Below, piece by piece: positions 16,830 to 25,813 of a DNA stretch of 64,000 nucleotides. Where the stretch lies: the NCBI RefSeq assembly GCF_030056665.1, contig NZ_JASHIG010000015.1; one strand, given 5' to 3'. A program made the position numbers and the translations under genes. The notes under the pieces were generated by a model. The model had not been told where the DNA came from. It did no database searches and saw only the letters and a list, made by a program, of their open reading frames with translations. This DNA comes from Flectobacillus roseus. Its GTDB lineage: Bacteria; Bacteroidota; Bacteroidia; Cytophagales; Spirosomataceae. Position 1 is the stretch's first letter. Each line of letters starts with the position of its first letter.

Positions 16830-17331
16830 AAATAAAGGATTTTTTTTCTGACTGATAAAACAAGTTAACCACATTGGTTTGGTCGTCAAACTCATCCATC
16901 AATACATCGTTTTGAAGTTTTGAGCCATTGATTGGTTCTTGAGCAGGCATTTCGATATACAACCACATCGCATCTCCCTCTTGCTCTTTTCCTAAATAAT
17001 GATAGGATACTCGCTGATTACGAGCATTGAACCACACAAAATGCTTTTGGATATATTTATCAATTTGTGGGTCAAACTTTTCAGTTTTGTCCAATACAAT
17101 CTTCTTGCCTTGATTTTCTTTGGTCAATACTGTTTCTAAATCATCCTTAAAAACACGCAAACTTATCTCAAAGCTTTTCTCCTTGGCGTTATAACGCATT
17201 TCAGTAATGCTAGTATGGAAGGCGTGCTTTTTGAAAGCCATCAATCCGAGCGATAGCATTACGCCCAAAAGCAAAAACCTGTAAGAGAATCTCACAGGTT
17301 TTTGAATATATTTTTTTGATTTTATTAACAT
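16792..17331 (-). CDS. DUF6702 family protein
   Basis: Protein of 179 residues with an N-terminal Lys/Arg-rich stretch and a hydrophobic signal or anchor (about 19-33). The rest matches the DUF6702 pattern known from Bacteroidota: HAFHTSITEMRYNAKEKS, EISLRVFKDDLE, a central IDKYIQKHFVWF and YHYLGKEQEGDAMWLYIE. Function unknown; the fold is expected to be a small exported beta-protein. It follows rseP by 30 bases on the same strand. The first codons contain a terminator-like inverted repeat. If translation starts instead at codon 25 the signal segment would be cut, so the longer form is preferred. The 3' end overlaps mcrC. Confidence 0.78.
   Translation of the reverse strand: MLIKSKKYIQKPVRFSYRFLLLGVMLSLGLMAFKKHAFHTSITEMRYNAKEKSFEISLRVFKDDLETVLTKENQGKKIVLDKTEKFDPQIDKYIQKHFVWFNARNQRVSYHYLGKEQEGDAMWLYIEMPAQEPINGSKLQNDVLMDEFDDQTNVVNLFYQSEKKSFIFNQKNKVFGVGF
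17272..17304 (-). repeat. Terminator-like hairpin inside the start of the DUF6702 gene
   Basis: Arms 17272-17282 and 17294-17304 are perfect 11-base complements and both ends are T- or A-rich. It codes for residues about 10-20 of the DUF6702 protein. Read on the minus strand it would sit just past rseP and could limit read-through or translation. Confidence 0.5.
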
Positions 17332-17361
17332 ACGTTTGTTGAATGTATAAATTGGTTATTG

Positions 17362-18747
17362 CTAGAAAAGCTTTTTGAAAAGGCCATTTCCTAAAACGAA
17401 TACCATCAAACCAAGTAAAATCACGGTTCCTACTTGTTGAGCGCGCTCCATGAATTTTTCTGATGGTGGGCGTCCTGTAATGATTTCAAACAACAAGAAT
17501 AAAGCATGACCACCATCCAAAGCAGGAATTGGCAATAAATTCATAAACGCCAATGCCATTGAAAGTAAGCCTGTCAAGCTCCAGAAATTTAACCAATCCC
17601 AGTGTGAACCATACATGTCGGCAATTTCAAATGGGCCACTCAAAGCTTTGTCAGCACGTACTTGACCTGAGAAAATTTTCTTAAATCCTTGAATATTTTT
17701 CCACACAACATCAAATGCATTGCCAGCTCCTACCACAAAAGCTTGCCCCAAGGTATAATCTTCATGTGATTTTTGAACCAAATACTCAGGAAAAAAGCCC
17801 AATGTACCATCTTCAGCAGTAGTCATGCGAAGCGTATCGGCTTTACCAGCACGCATAATAGCCAAGGTTACTGGTTTGTTTTTATACTTTTGAAGTTCCT
17901 CCTTGAAAGTCTGGAAGTATTTCACTGGAGTGCCATTAATCGATACAATTTCGTCACCATCCTTCATCCCTGCTGTGTAAGCTGGTGCAGGGGCTGGCGC
18001 TGGATTACCTAAAAGTTTGTCTAAGAAAGAGGCTTCTTTTGGTTCAGCCACACGAGCTACTTTAAATTTGTATAAAGGCTGGATGAATTCTCCTTTTTGG
18101 TCAGAAAGCTTATTCAAGAAATCACTTGGAATAACGATTTCTACCGTTTTCCCATTTCTATCAACTGTATAAACCGTCTTGTCTTCTAAAATAGCACCAG
18201 CAATATCGGTATAACTATGGAAGTCTTCACCATTTACTTTTAATACCTTATCTCCTAACTGAAAGCCTACTTCTTTACCAAGTGCTCCAGCGTACAAACC
18301 TTCTTTATTTAGCTCAGCTTTAGAAATATAGTTATTACCTTCTTTGAAACTAATACCCCAAAAGATTAATACCCCTAAAATTACATTGACGATAATACCA
18401 CCCAACATTACGATTAATCGCTGCCAAGCAGGTTTTCCACGAAACTCCCAAGGCTCAGGGGTAGCTGAAAGTTTAGACGCATCCTGTGTCTCGTCAATCA
18501 TACCTGCGATTGACACATAACCACCGAGCGGAAACCAACCTAAACCATATTCTGTCTCGCCAATTTTCTTTTTGAACAAAGCAAAATTCAATAAAGTAGG
18601 TATTGGAAAAAGAAAATCGAAAAATAAGTAGAATCTATCTACTCGCATCTTAAACCATTTGGCAGTAATATAATGCCCAAATTCGTGTAAACTTACTAAA
18701 ATTGACAAACCCAAAATGAGTTGTCCAACCTTCACTAGTCCTTCCAT
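17362..18747 (-). CDS. rseP: RIP metalloprotease RseP (site-2 protease)
   Basis: Intramembrane zinc protease of 461 residues that cuts anti-sigma factors and signal-peptide remnants. The zinc motif H21-E-F-G-H25 is in the first membrane helix (SLHEFGHYITAKWF). The third ligand region is LNLLPIPALDGGHALF near residue 410. Two PDZ domains lie between (about 150-225 and 250-320; GLYAGALGKEVGFQLGDKVL and MKDGDEIVSINGTPV). The polypeptide is of usual length. It lies 136 bases after dxr, the usual partner in Bacteroidota and many other bacteria, and is followed by the DUF6702 gene. Confidence 0.94.
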   Translation of the reverse strand: MEGLVKVGQLILGLSILVSLHEFGHYITAKWFKMRVDRFYLFFDFLFPIPTLLNFALFKKKIGETEYGLGWFPLGGYVSIAGMIDETQDASKLSATPEPWEFRGKPAWQRLIVMLGGIIVNVILGVLIFWGISFKEGNNYISKAELNKEGLYAGALGKEVGFQLGDKVLKVNGEDFHSYTDIAGAILEDKTVYTVDRNGKTVEIVIPSDFLNKLSDQKGEFIQPLYKFKVARVAEPKEASFLDKLLGNPAPAPAPAYTAGMKDGDEIVSINGTPVKYFQTFKEELQKYKNKPVTLAIMRAGKADTLRMTTAEDGTLGFFPEYLVQKSHEDYTLGQAFVVGAGNAFDVVWKNIQGFKKIFSGQVRADKALSGPFEIADMYGSHWDWLNFWSLTGLLSMALAFMNLLPIPALDGGHALFLLFEIITGRPPSEKFMERAQQVGTVILLGLMVFVLGNGLFKKLF

Positions 18748-18883
18748 TGTTTAGCTTTTAGCCCCAGTCTGAACTTGTCAGACCAATACTGTTTTCTATT
18801 AAGGTTTTAAAAATATAATTTAGCTGAGAAAGTTCGTTTTCGATACTTTTATCTACATTCCTATTTCTCCTGTGGATAAACTC

Positions 18884-20035
18884 TTAGAGATTTTCACTTG
18901 CAAATACTCTCGTTGCAGCATCTGTTTGGATATAATCATCCAAAGTTGGATGCTTGATAAACGGAACTTTTGCCATACAAGTTTCAATCAAATCTGACAT
19001 TTGTAAAAAGCCAATTTTATCTTCCAAAAAGGCAGCCACGGCTATCTCATTCGAAGCGTTCAAGATACAAGGCATATTTCCCCCCTGAGCCATTGCGTCA
19101 AATGCTAGTTGCAAGTTACGAAATGTTTCTTTATCAGGTTGCTCAAATGTAAGATTTGGATAATTAATGAAATCAAAACGAGGGAAGTCTGATTTTAGTC
19201 TGTTTGGAAAACCCAATGCAAACTGAATAGGGAGTTTCATATCAGGCAAACCCATTTGAGCTTTGATAGAGCCATCCTCAAACTGCACCAACGAGTGAAT
19301 AATAGACTGTGGATGTACCACCACATCGATTTGAGAAGCATTAAGATTAAAAAGCCATTTTGCTTCAATTACCTCCAAACCTTTATTCATCAAGCTAGCC
19401 GAGTCGATCGTAATCTTGGCTCCCATCACCCAGTTAGGATGCTTTAAGGCTTGGGCTTTGGTTACGTGAATTAATTCTTCACGTTTTTTTCCTCTAAAAG
19501 GACCACCTGAGGCAGTCAAAATAATCTTTTCAATTGGATTATGAAACTCTCCTACTAAGCATTGGAAAATAGCAGAATGTTCTGAATCAACAGGATAAAT
19601 ATTAACACCCTTTTGTTGTGCTAAAGCAGTAATTAACTCTCCCGCAACTACCAAAGTTTCTTTATTGGCCAAAGCAATATGTTTTCCAGCTTCGATAGCT
19701 TTGATTGTTGGCAATAAGCCTGCATATCCTACCATGGAAGTCAGCACTATATCAATAGCCTCCATTTGTACAACAGACTCAAGGGCTTTGGGCCCTGCAT
19801 ATACTTTAATCCCATGTGGGTCAAGCGCATCAAGAACTTGATTATATAAAGCCTCGTTGCCAATCACAACACAATTAGGGCGAAAAGCAATCGCTTGTTC
19901 TATCAACAACTGAGCGTTACTTTGAGCTGTTAGTACTTCTACTTCAAAAATAGTAGGATTCGCCTGAATTACTTCGAGAGCTTGTGTGCCAATCGAACCT
20001 GTCGAACCTAAAATGGCAATATTCCTTTTTTGCAT
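18884..20035 (-). CDS. dxr: 1-deoxy-D-xylulose 5-phosphate reductoisomerase
   Basis: Second enzyme of the MEP isoprenoid pathway; converts DXP to MEP with NADPH and a divalent metal. 383 residues, standard length. NADPH-binding GSTGSIG lies at 9-15; metal and substrate residues are in PVDSEHSAIFQCL, LTASGGPFRG, ITIDSASLMNKGLEVIEA and VVHPQSIIHSLVQF. The C-terminal helical domain is complete. It lies before rseP on the minus strand. The first enzyme, dxs, is also in this window at about 44-46 kb, in a separate transcription unit. Confidence 0.96.
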   Translation of the reverse strand: MQKRNIAILGSTGSIGTQALEVIQANPTIFEVEVLTAQSNAQLLIEQAIAFRPNCVVIGNEALYNQVLDALDPHGIKVYAGPKALESVVQMEAIDIVLTSMVGYAGLLPTIKAIEAGKHIALANKETLVVAGELITALAQQKGVNIYPVDSEHSAIFQCLVGEFHNPIEKIILTASGGPFRGKKREELIHVTKAQALKHPNWVMGAKITIDSASLMNKGLEVIEAKWLFNLNASQIDVVVHPQSIIHSLVQFEDGSIKAQMGLPDMKLPIQFALGFPNRLKSDFPRFDFINYPNLTFEQPDKETFRNLQLAFDAMAQGGNMPCILNASNEIAVAAFLEDKIGFLQMSDLIETCMAKVPFIKHPTLDDYIQTDAATRVFASENL

Positions 20036-20096
20036 AAATCTTAATGATGAAACAATCTATTCTGTTTGTTGTACTCAGATAGTTGGAGGGTTCTAT

Positions 20097-20158
20097 GAGT
20101 GATGAATTTTGAGTAAAGAGTTGTGAGTATAAATATTTTGCATTCAAAATTCACCACT
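20097..20158 (-). repeat. Imperfect inverted repeat after the rhomboid gene
   Basis: Arms near 20097-20114 and 20141-20158 pair at most positions (core GAATTTTGA and TCAAAATTC). It lies between the rhomboid stop and the dxr start on the minus strand and may be a weak terminator or attenuator. Confidence 0.35.
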
Positions 20159-20163
20159 AATAC

Positions 20164-20796
20164 TTAAAATCCTTGAAGCCAGTCCAAAATCTGCTCAGTG
20201 AAAATCATGAGGACTTTTGGATAAATAATAATCGTAATAATCACACCATACAAGGCTCCATACAAATGCGCGTCGTGGTTGATATTGTCCATACTTCTAC
20301 GAGACATATAAATCGAATACCATGTGTAAAGCAATGCAAATAGCACCGCTGGGATTGGAATTATCCCATAAATATGAAGACTCTGCGTAGGTGCAAACAA
20401 AATTGCAGCAAATAGTACACTCGATACCCCACCAGATGCCCCTAATGAATTATAGTTGAAATTATTTTTATGCTTAAAGAAAGATGGTAAATCCGATACT
20501 ATTATTCCTCCCAGATACAGTAATAAGTACAGGAATGGTCCGTTGCCAGGCGAGACTTGGTTGTAAACCATTTCCATCAAATTCCCAAAAGAGTATAAAG
20601 TGAACATGTTAAAAAATAAATGTCCAAAATCGGCATGTATGAAGCCTGAAGTAATAAAACGCCAATATTCTTGTCGACGATTGATTAAATAGGGGTTCAT
20701 CATAAGCTTATTTAAAAGCTCATAGTTACGGAAGGCTAAAATACTAATCAATGTAGTAATCAAAATTAGTATTTCATTTAGAGATAAATCTGCCAT
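20164..20796 (-). CDS. Rhomboid family intramembrane serine protease
   Basis: Multi-span membrane protease of 210 residues. The nucleophile is S121 in LGASGGVSS and the general base H177 in HDAHLYGALYG; the conserved RFITSGFIHADFGHLFFNMFTLYSFG segment in two adjoining pieces (46-71) carries the H and N of the oxyanion side. Six hydrophobic segments can be seen. It belongs to the first of three rhomboids in the window and is the only one on the minus strand, between dxr and the polyprenyl synthase. Substrates are unknown. Confidence 0.88.
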   Translation of the reverse strand: MADLSLNEILILITTLISILAFRNYELLNKLMMNPYLINRRQEYWRFITSGFIHADFGHLFFNMFTLYSFGNLMEMVYNQVSPGNGPFLYLLLYLGGIIVSDLPSFFKHKNNFNYNSLGASGGVSSVLFAAILFAPTQSLHIYGIIPIPAVLFALLYTWYSIYMSRRSMDNINHDAHLYGALYGVIITIIIYPKVLMIFTEQILDWLQGF

Positions 20797-20817
20797 TTGT
20801 TATTGAATGAAAATAAA

Positions 20818-20842
20818 AACAGTCAGACCAAGGCCGACTGTT
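20818..20842 (-). terminator. Terminator of the polyprenyl synthase gene
   Basis: Arms 20818-20824 and 20836-20842, extended inward with one wobble pair, followed on the minus strand by a T-run. It lies between the synthase stop (20982) and the rhomboid start (20796). Confidence 0.75.
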
Positions 20843-20981
20843 CATAAAGTTTTTAATTATTGAGTGTATAGACTCTATGAAACTCAAGAGCTTCGTTAAA
20901 ACTATCAGTTTTGTCAATAAAATATGCCAAAAGCCTACAGCCAATAGCATACGGCCATGAGCCGTATTGTACAAATTTAAA

Positions 20982-21953
20982 CTAAACTTCCCTATCAATC
21001 AAAATATTAGCGAAAGCTCTCAACTCAGCTTTGCGCTCTGCTTCAACTTTCAGGCTATCTAATAAATCAAAAGCTTTTTCAAAGTACTCGTTTATTTTAG
21101 CTTCTGCTAATTGACGAATTCCCAGCTGGTCATAAATTCCTCGTACTGCATTTACCTTTTCGGCAGGGTCAAAAGTTTTTAAAGATATCCAATGTTCTAG
21201 TTGAGTTTTGGTTTCGCCAGTTGCCGAACTCAAAGCTTCGATAAGCATGTAGGTTTTTTTATTAGAAATAATATCACCTCCTACTTGCTTGCCAAATTTT
21301 ATAGGATCTCCATAAACATCGAGGACATCGTCTTTTAACTGAAAACCTAAACCAATATTGATTCCCAAATCATATAAAGTTTGGCATGTTTTGTCACTTG
21401 CTCCACCTATGATACCACCCAGTTCTAAGGCAAAACCCAATAACACACTTGTCTTTAGGCGAATCATTTCGATATATTCTTCCTCCGTGACATTTTCACG
21501 CGTCTCGAAATTCATGTCAAATTGTTGTCCTTCACAAACTTCGGCGGCAGTACGGTTAAAGCGTCGCAATGCTTTTTTCAAATGTGTATCTTCTACAAAG
21601 AGCATCAACTCATACGCCTGTACCAACATCACATCTCCTGAAAGAATAGCAGTATTGTCATTCCATTTGGCATGGACAGTTGGCTTACCACGACGCAATG
21701 GCGCATTGTCCATAATATCGTCGTGCATCAGGGTAAAATTATGGAAAACTTCTACTGCGGTTGCTGGTTTGATGGCTTTTTGCCATTCGTCTGTAAACAA
21801 AGCCGTCGACATCAAGGTCATAAGTGGGCGTAAACGCTTGCCTCCCAAAGACATCAAGTAACGAATAGGCTCATAAAGTTCAACCGGCGATTGCCCGTAT
21901 TGTTGTTGCTGAAATTCTTCTTCTAAAGCTTGGATAAACTGTTTTGTGGTCAT
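20982..21953 (-). CDS. Polyprenyl (farnesyl/geranylgeranyl-type) diphosphate synthase
   Basis: trans-Prenyltransferase of 323 residues that joins isopentenyl units to allylic diphosphates. Both Asp-rich motifs are visible: DDIMD (78-82, in LMHDDIMDNAPLRRGKPTVH) and DDVLD (in GFQLKDDVLDVYGD, about 206-210). GGKRLRP (38-44) holds the diphosphate-binding Lys/Arg. Residue F73 upstream of the first motif (EVFHNFTLMHDD) and lack of extra bulk favour a short to medium product, but product length cannot be fixed from sequence. With dxr and dxs it supplies isoprenoids for quinones and carriers. Confidence 0.9.
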   Translation of the reverse strand: MTTKQFIQALEEEFQQQQYGQSPVELYEPIRYLMSLGGKRLRPLMTLMSTALFTDEWQKAIKPATAVEVFHNFTLMHDDIMDNAPLRRGKPTVHAKWNDNTAILSGDVMLVQAYELMLFVEDTHLKKALRRFNRTAAEVCEGQQFDMNFETRENVTEEEYIEMIRLKTSVLLGFALELGGIIGGASDKTCQTLYDLGINIGLGFQLKDDVLDVYGDPIKFGKQVGGDIISNKKTYMLIEALSSATGETKTQLEHWISLKTFDPAEKVNAVRGIYDQLGIRQLAEAKINEYFEKAFDLLDSLKVEAERKAELRAFANILIDREV

Positions 21954-22391
21954 ACTTTAATCCAACTACTAAGCTGGATACTAAGGGTGATAAATAATGA
22001 TTGGTGAATTTGAATTGTCAAATTCTATCTATGCGAACATTTATTTTTTGTTCAGGATACAACTCTCAATGTGTTTTAGAGCATTCTTATTGTATATCGC
22101 TAAAAAGTATCTTCAACTTTATGAGATTTTTATACTTAACATTGAAGATAACTTTATTGATTAGAGCCTCTATCTACTAAATAAACTTCAGATAAAGTAT
22201 CATCTATGAAGCTATTTTAATCCAACTGTAAACTACAAACGTTGTACAAAATCGATTTAGTAGAATAACTGAAAATACTCATTTTTTGTTATGTTTTGCC
22301 AAAAATAGAAATAAGAAGTGAAACCCAACACAGGAATCAACTATATTTTCTCTAACTTTGCAGAGCCTCATCTCACCTGAGGGCTAGCCTT
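21954..22391. other. Divergent intergenic region between synthase and exonuclease
   Basis: 438 bases, AT-rich, with no protein-like frame. The one clear element is TAACTTTG at 22353-22360, a -7 match facing the exonuclease. A short hairpin (GCCTCA/TGAGGGC) lies just after it, in the predicted leader. Confidence 0.45.
22353..22360 (+). promoter_or_regulatory. -7 element upstream of the exonuclease gene
   Basis: TAACTTTG fits the Bacteroidota TAnnTTTG consensus, 31 bases before the ATG. No TTG is at the ideal -33 position. A small GC-rich inverted repeat lies between it and the start. Confidence 0.5.
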
Positions 22392-23207
22392 ATGCTTACA
22401 CATCAATTAAACCTTCGCAAGCCACTCGCCTTTTTCGATTTGGAAACAACAGGCGTGAATGTTATCAAAGACCGTATCGTCGAAATCAGTATTGCCAAAG
22501 CAAATATTGATGGGACTGTAACGGTTAAAACTCGTCGTGTCAATCCAGGAATACCAATTCCAGTGGAGTCATCGATGGTCCACGGTATTTATGATGACGA
22601 TGTTGCCAATGAGCCATCATTCAAGCAAATTGCCAAATCTATGGCTCAATTCTTGGAGGGTTGTGACTTAGCGGGCTTCAACTCGAATCGCTTTGATGTA
22701 CCAATGTTGGTTGAAGAATTTTTGCGCAATGATGTAGAATTCGATGTCAAAAACCGTCGCCTTATCGATGCTCAAAGGATTTTTCACATGATGGAACCAC
22801 GAAACCTTTCGGCGGCTTATAAGTTCTACTGTAGTAAAGAGCTTATTGATGCGCACTCAGCCGAAGCGGATACGATTGCAACTTTGGAAATTTTGAATGC
22901 CCAAGTTAAACGATACGAAGGTGTCGTCATCAAAAACGAGAAAGGGGAAGATTTCGTCCCTGTCAAAAATGATATGGATGCACTTCATGAGTTAACTTCT
23001 GCCAAACTGGTAGATTTTGCGCAAAGAATTGTGTTCAATCGTGAAGGCGTAGAAGTAATCAACTTTGGAAAGCACGCTGGAAAGCCTGTGGTACAAGTAC
23101 TTAAGGACGAGCCATCGTATTATGATTGGATGATGAAAGGCGATTTTCCACTTGATACTAAGCGAAAACTTACCGAGATAAAGTTACGAGCTTTTAATAA
23201 TCGTTAA
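22392..23207 (+). CDS. DnaQ-like 3'-5' exonuclease (DEDDh)
   Basis: Protein of 271 residues. The exonuclease domain (about 10-175) shows motif I FDLETTG with D16 and E18, motif II around LAGFNSNRFDVPML, and motif III HSAEADTIATLEIL with the His and Asp of the DEDDh class. The C-terminal 80 residues (KLVDFAQRIVFNREGVEVINFGKHAGK...) form a small domain often attached to such exonucleases in Bacteroidota and predicted to bind nucleic acid. It could serve as proofreading epsilon subunit or as a repair nuclease; the extra domain makes the latter at least as likely. It is alone in its unit. Confidence 0.87.
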   Translation: MLTHQLNLRKPLAFFDLETTGVNVIKDRIVEISIAKANIDGTVTVKTRRVNPGIPIPVESSMVHGIYDDDVANEPSFKQIAKSMAQFLEGCDLAGFNSNRFDVPMLVEEFLRNDVEFDVKNRRLIDAQRIFHMMEPRNLSAAYKFYCSKELIDAHSAEADTIATLEILNAQVKRYEGVVIKNEKGEDFVPVKNDMDALHELTSAKLVDFAQRIVFNREGVEVINFGKHAGKPVVQVLKDEPSYYDWMMKGDFPLDTKRKLTEIKLRAFNNR

Positions 23208-23439
23208 TAGGGAAAATAATTATAATGAAAAACCGCTTGTATTTGGTTCATATTTTAGCGACTTTTCAAACATATTCCTTATTTTTGCCCCGAATTTTCC
23301 GAAAACTGTAAGAACTATAAATGAGCCTCGCACTTCGAGGTTAACCATTTAAAGTTGAATGTTTAGACGAATCTATTCTTTCTTAGTTTGACAAAAACAA
23401 AAGAGATAGACTTCATCTATCCACCAAACTTAAAGACTT

Positions 23440-23769
23440 ATGCAACAAATACCTGACGTTATCCGACAAATTCCTCTGAACAACTATGTGTGGTTCAGTA
23501 CGGCTTTATTTTGTATCGGCATTATTGGAGTATTAACACGCCGAAATGCAATCATCATCTTTATGTCAGTCGAATTGATGCTAAATGCAGCCAATCTTCT
23601 TTTAGCAGCCTTTTCTTCGTACAAAGCTGACCCAACTGGGCAAGTATTTGTATTCTTTATTATGGCTGTGGCAGCTGCCGAAGTAGCGGTAGGTTTGGCC
23701 ATCATTGTGATGATTTATCGCAATATTCAATCAATTGATGTAGGTATTTTGAATAAATTAAAGTGGTAA
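23440..23769 (+). CDS. nuoK: NADH-quinone oxidoreductase subunit K
   Basis: Membrane subunit of complex I, 109 residues with three hydrophobic helices. The second helix carries the conserved Glu (FMSVELMLNAANL), and the third has AAAEVAVGLAIIVMIYR. It takes part in proton pumping. It is the first gene of a run with nuoL, nuoM and nuoN. Usually nuoJ lies directly upstream, but here the preceding 230 bases hold no gene, so the operon is split. Confidence 0.95.
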   Translation: MQQIPDVIRQIPLNNYVWFSTALFCIGIIGVLTRRNAIIIFMSVELMLNAANLLLAAFSSYKADPTGQVFVFFIMAVAAAEVAVGLAIIVMIYRNIQSIDVGILNKLKW

Positions 23770-23836
23770 TTATCAGGTGTGAGTATTTGTTTTAAATCAT
23801 TTACAGCAAGACTCACTGCTTATAGCTCTAAAAATT

Positions 23837-25738
23837 ATGTCATTAGCAGTACTTATCCCCCTTTTTCCACTAATTGGTTTTTTAATCAACGGGCTTGGAT
23901 TCCGTCGTGTACCAAAATCATTAGTTGGTGTAATTGGCTCGGCAGCAGCGTTGGCTTCGTTTGCCTGTGCGCTTAGTCTGTTCCTCAACTTTTCTGGACA
24001 ACCAGAAGTTGCTCATATCTTCGACTGGATTACCATCGGAGATCTCAACATTTCGATGTCTTTTCAAATCGATCAATTATCCTTGTTGATGTTGTTGATT
24101 ATCACAGGAGTTGGTTCTTTGATTCACATATACTCAATTGGTTATATGCACCACGATGAAGGTTTTGGAAAGTTCTTTGCTTTCTTAAACCTTTTCTTGT
24201 TCTTCATGCTCTTGTTGGTATTGGGTTCAAACTACGTGGTAATGTTTATCGGTTGGGAAGGCGTAGGTTTATGTTCTTATTTATTGATCGGTTTCTGGAA
24301 CAAAAACACTAATTACGGCAATGCAGCTCGCAAAGCCTTTATTATGAACCGTATTGGTGACTTAGGCTTTTTATTAGGTATCTTCCTTATTATCACACAC
24401 TTTGGCACCGTTGAATACGCTGACGTATTTAGCAAAGTAGCTGAAGGTGGTTATGAGTCAGGTGACAAAACGTTGATGTACATCACGCTTTTGTTATTTG
24501 TAGGAGCCATGGGTAAATCAGCTCAAATTCCATTGTACACCTGGTTGCCAGATGCGATGGCGGGACCTACTCCTGTATCAGCCTTGATTCACGCTGCAAC
24601 GATGGTAACTGCGGGTATCTACATGATTATCCGTTCTAATGTGTTGTATAGCCTTTCACCAGAAACACTTGAAGTGATTGGATGGGTAGGTACAGCAACA
24701 GCATTGTTGGCAGCATCAATTGGTTTGTTACAAAACGACATCAAAAAAGTACTGGCTTATTCAACTGTTTCGCAGTTAGGATATATGTTTATGGGCTTAG
24801 GCGTCATGGCTTATAGTTCTTCTTTCTTCCACGTAATGACTCACGCATTCTTCAAGGCATTGTTGTTCTTGGGTGCAGGTTCAGTAATTCATGCGATGTC
24901 AGATGAACAAGATATTCGTTCAATGGGCGGTTTGCGTAAAAAATTACCAATTACATTCATTACTTTCTTGATTGCTACAATTGCGATTTCTGGTATTCCT
25001 CCATTTGCAGGTTTCTTCTCAAAAGATGAAATTTTGGCTCATGTGTACGAGCACAACAAATTGATGTGGGTATTGGCATTGGCAGGTTCAATGATGACAT
25101 CATTCTATATGTTCAGGTTGTTGTTCTTGACATTCTTCGGAGAATTTAGAGGAACTCACGAACAAGAGCATCATTTGCATGAATCACCAATTGCCATGAC
25201 AGCGCCATTAATGATTTTGGCAGTACTTTCGGCAGCAGGTGGTTTCTTTAACTTACCACATATTTTTGGTGGACATGCAAGTCTTGCCACTTTTATGGAG
25301 CCATTGTTTGCACAAAGTCATGTAGCAGCTCATGCACCAGACGAAGCTACAGAAAAAATGTTGATGATTGTTTCTGTAATAGCAGCACTAGTTTCTGCGG
25401 CAGTTGCTTATGTAATTTATGTGAGCAAAAAAGCTGTTCCAGAGGCAGATGGAACCGAAACGGGTCTTCAAAAAGTGGTTTATAACAAGTACTATATCGA
25501 CGAATTATATGACACAGTATTTGTAAAACCAATCACAGCGCTTTCGAATATATTACACTCATTTGTTGAATTCTTAGTTATCGACTTAATTGTTGAAGGA
25601 ATTGGCAAATTGGTAAAAGGTATCTCTGGCGAAGCACGTTTGCTACAAAATGGTACAACGGGTTATTATATCTTCGCGATGGTAATTTCGATTGCCGTGA
25701 TGTTGATCTGGGGTTTAAGAATCTTCATTTTAGGTTAA
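23837..25738 (+). CDS. nuoL: NADH-quinone oxidoreductase subunit L
   Basis: Largest antiporter-like subunit of complex I, 633 residues, with about 16 membrane segments and the long C-terminal lateral helix region. Seen: the conserved Glu in FIGWEGVGLCSYLLIGFW, the Lys in AMGKSAQIPLYTWLPDAMAGPTPVSALIHAATMVTAG in two adjoining conserved pieces, the NDIKKVLAYSTVSQLGYM motif and the GIPPFAGFFSKDEIL loop. It is the distal proton pump of the membrane arm. It starts 67 bases after nuoK. Confidence 0.96.
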   Translation: MSLAVLIPLFPLIGFLINGLGFRRVPKSLVGVIGSAAALASFACALSLFLNFSGQPEVAHIFDWITIGDLNISMSFQIDQLSLLMLLIITGVGSLIHIYSIGYMHHDEGFGKFFAFLNLFLFFMLLLVLGSNYVVMFIGWEGVGLCSYLLIGFWNKNTNYGNAARKAFIMNRIGDLGFLLGIFLIITHFGTVEYADVFSKVAEGGYESGDKTLMYITLLLFVGAMGKSAQIPLYTWLPDAMAGPTPVSALIHAATMVTAGIYMIIRSNVLYSLSPETLEVIGWVGTATALLAASIGLLQNDIKKVLAYSTVSQLGYMFMGLGVMAYSSSFFHVMTHAFFKALLFLGAGSVIHAMSDEQDIRSMGGLRKKLPITFITFLIATIAISGIPPFAGFFSKDEILAHVYEHNKLMWVLALAGSMMTSFYMFRLLFLTFFGEFRGTHEQEHHLHESPIAMTAPLMILAVLSAAGGFFNLPHIFGGHASLATFMEPLFAQSHVAAHAPDEATEKMLMIVSVIAALVSAAVAYVIYVSKKAVPEADGTETGLQKVVYNKYYIDELYDTVFVKPITALSNILHSFVEFLVIDLIVEGIGKLVKGISGEARLLQNGTTGYYIFAMVISIAVMLIWGLRIFILG

Positions 25739-25813
25739 TATTTCCCCTCAGGTATTCAGCTGTTTTCCGAACAGTTTTTCTAAATAGAATGATTAACAGA
25801 TAACGTTTTTATA

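Noticed and set aside
20774..20998. 74-codon frame overlapping the polyprenyl synthase end and rhomboid start
   Set aside because: It covers the terminator and overlaps both real genes; no protein features.
23225..23311. 28-codon frame before nuoK (ATG at 23225)
   Set aside because: No family resemblance, and a candidate -7 element (TATTTTTG at 23280-23287) lies inside it, so it is probably part of the promoter region. It is not a remnant of nuoJ.
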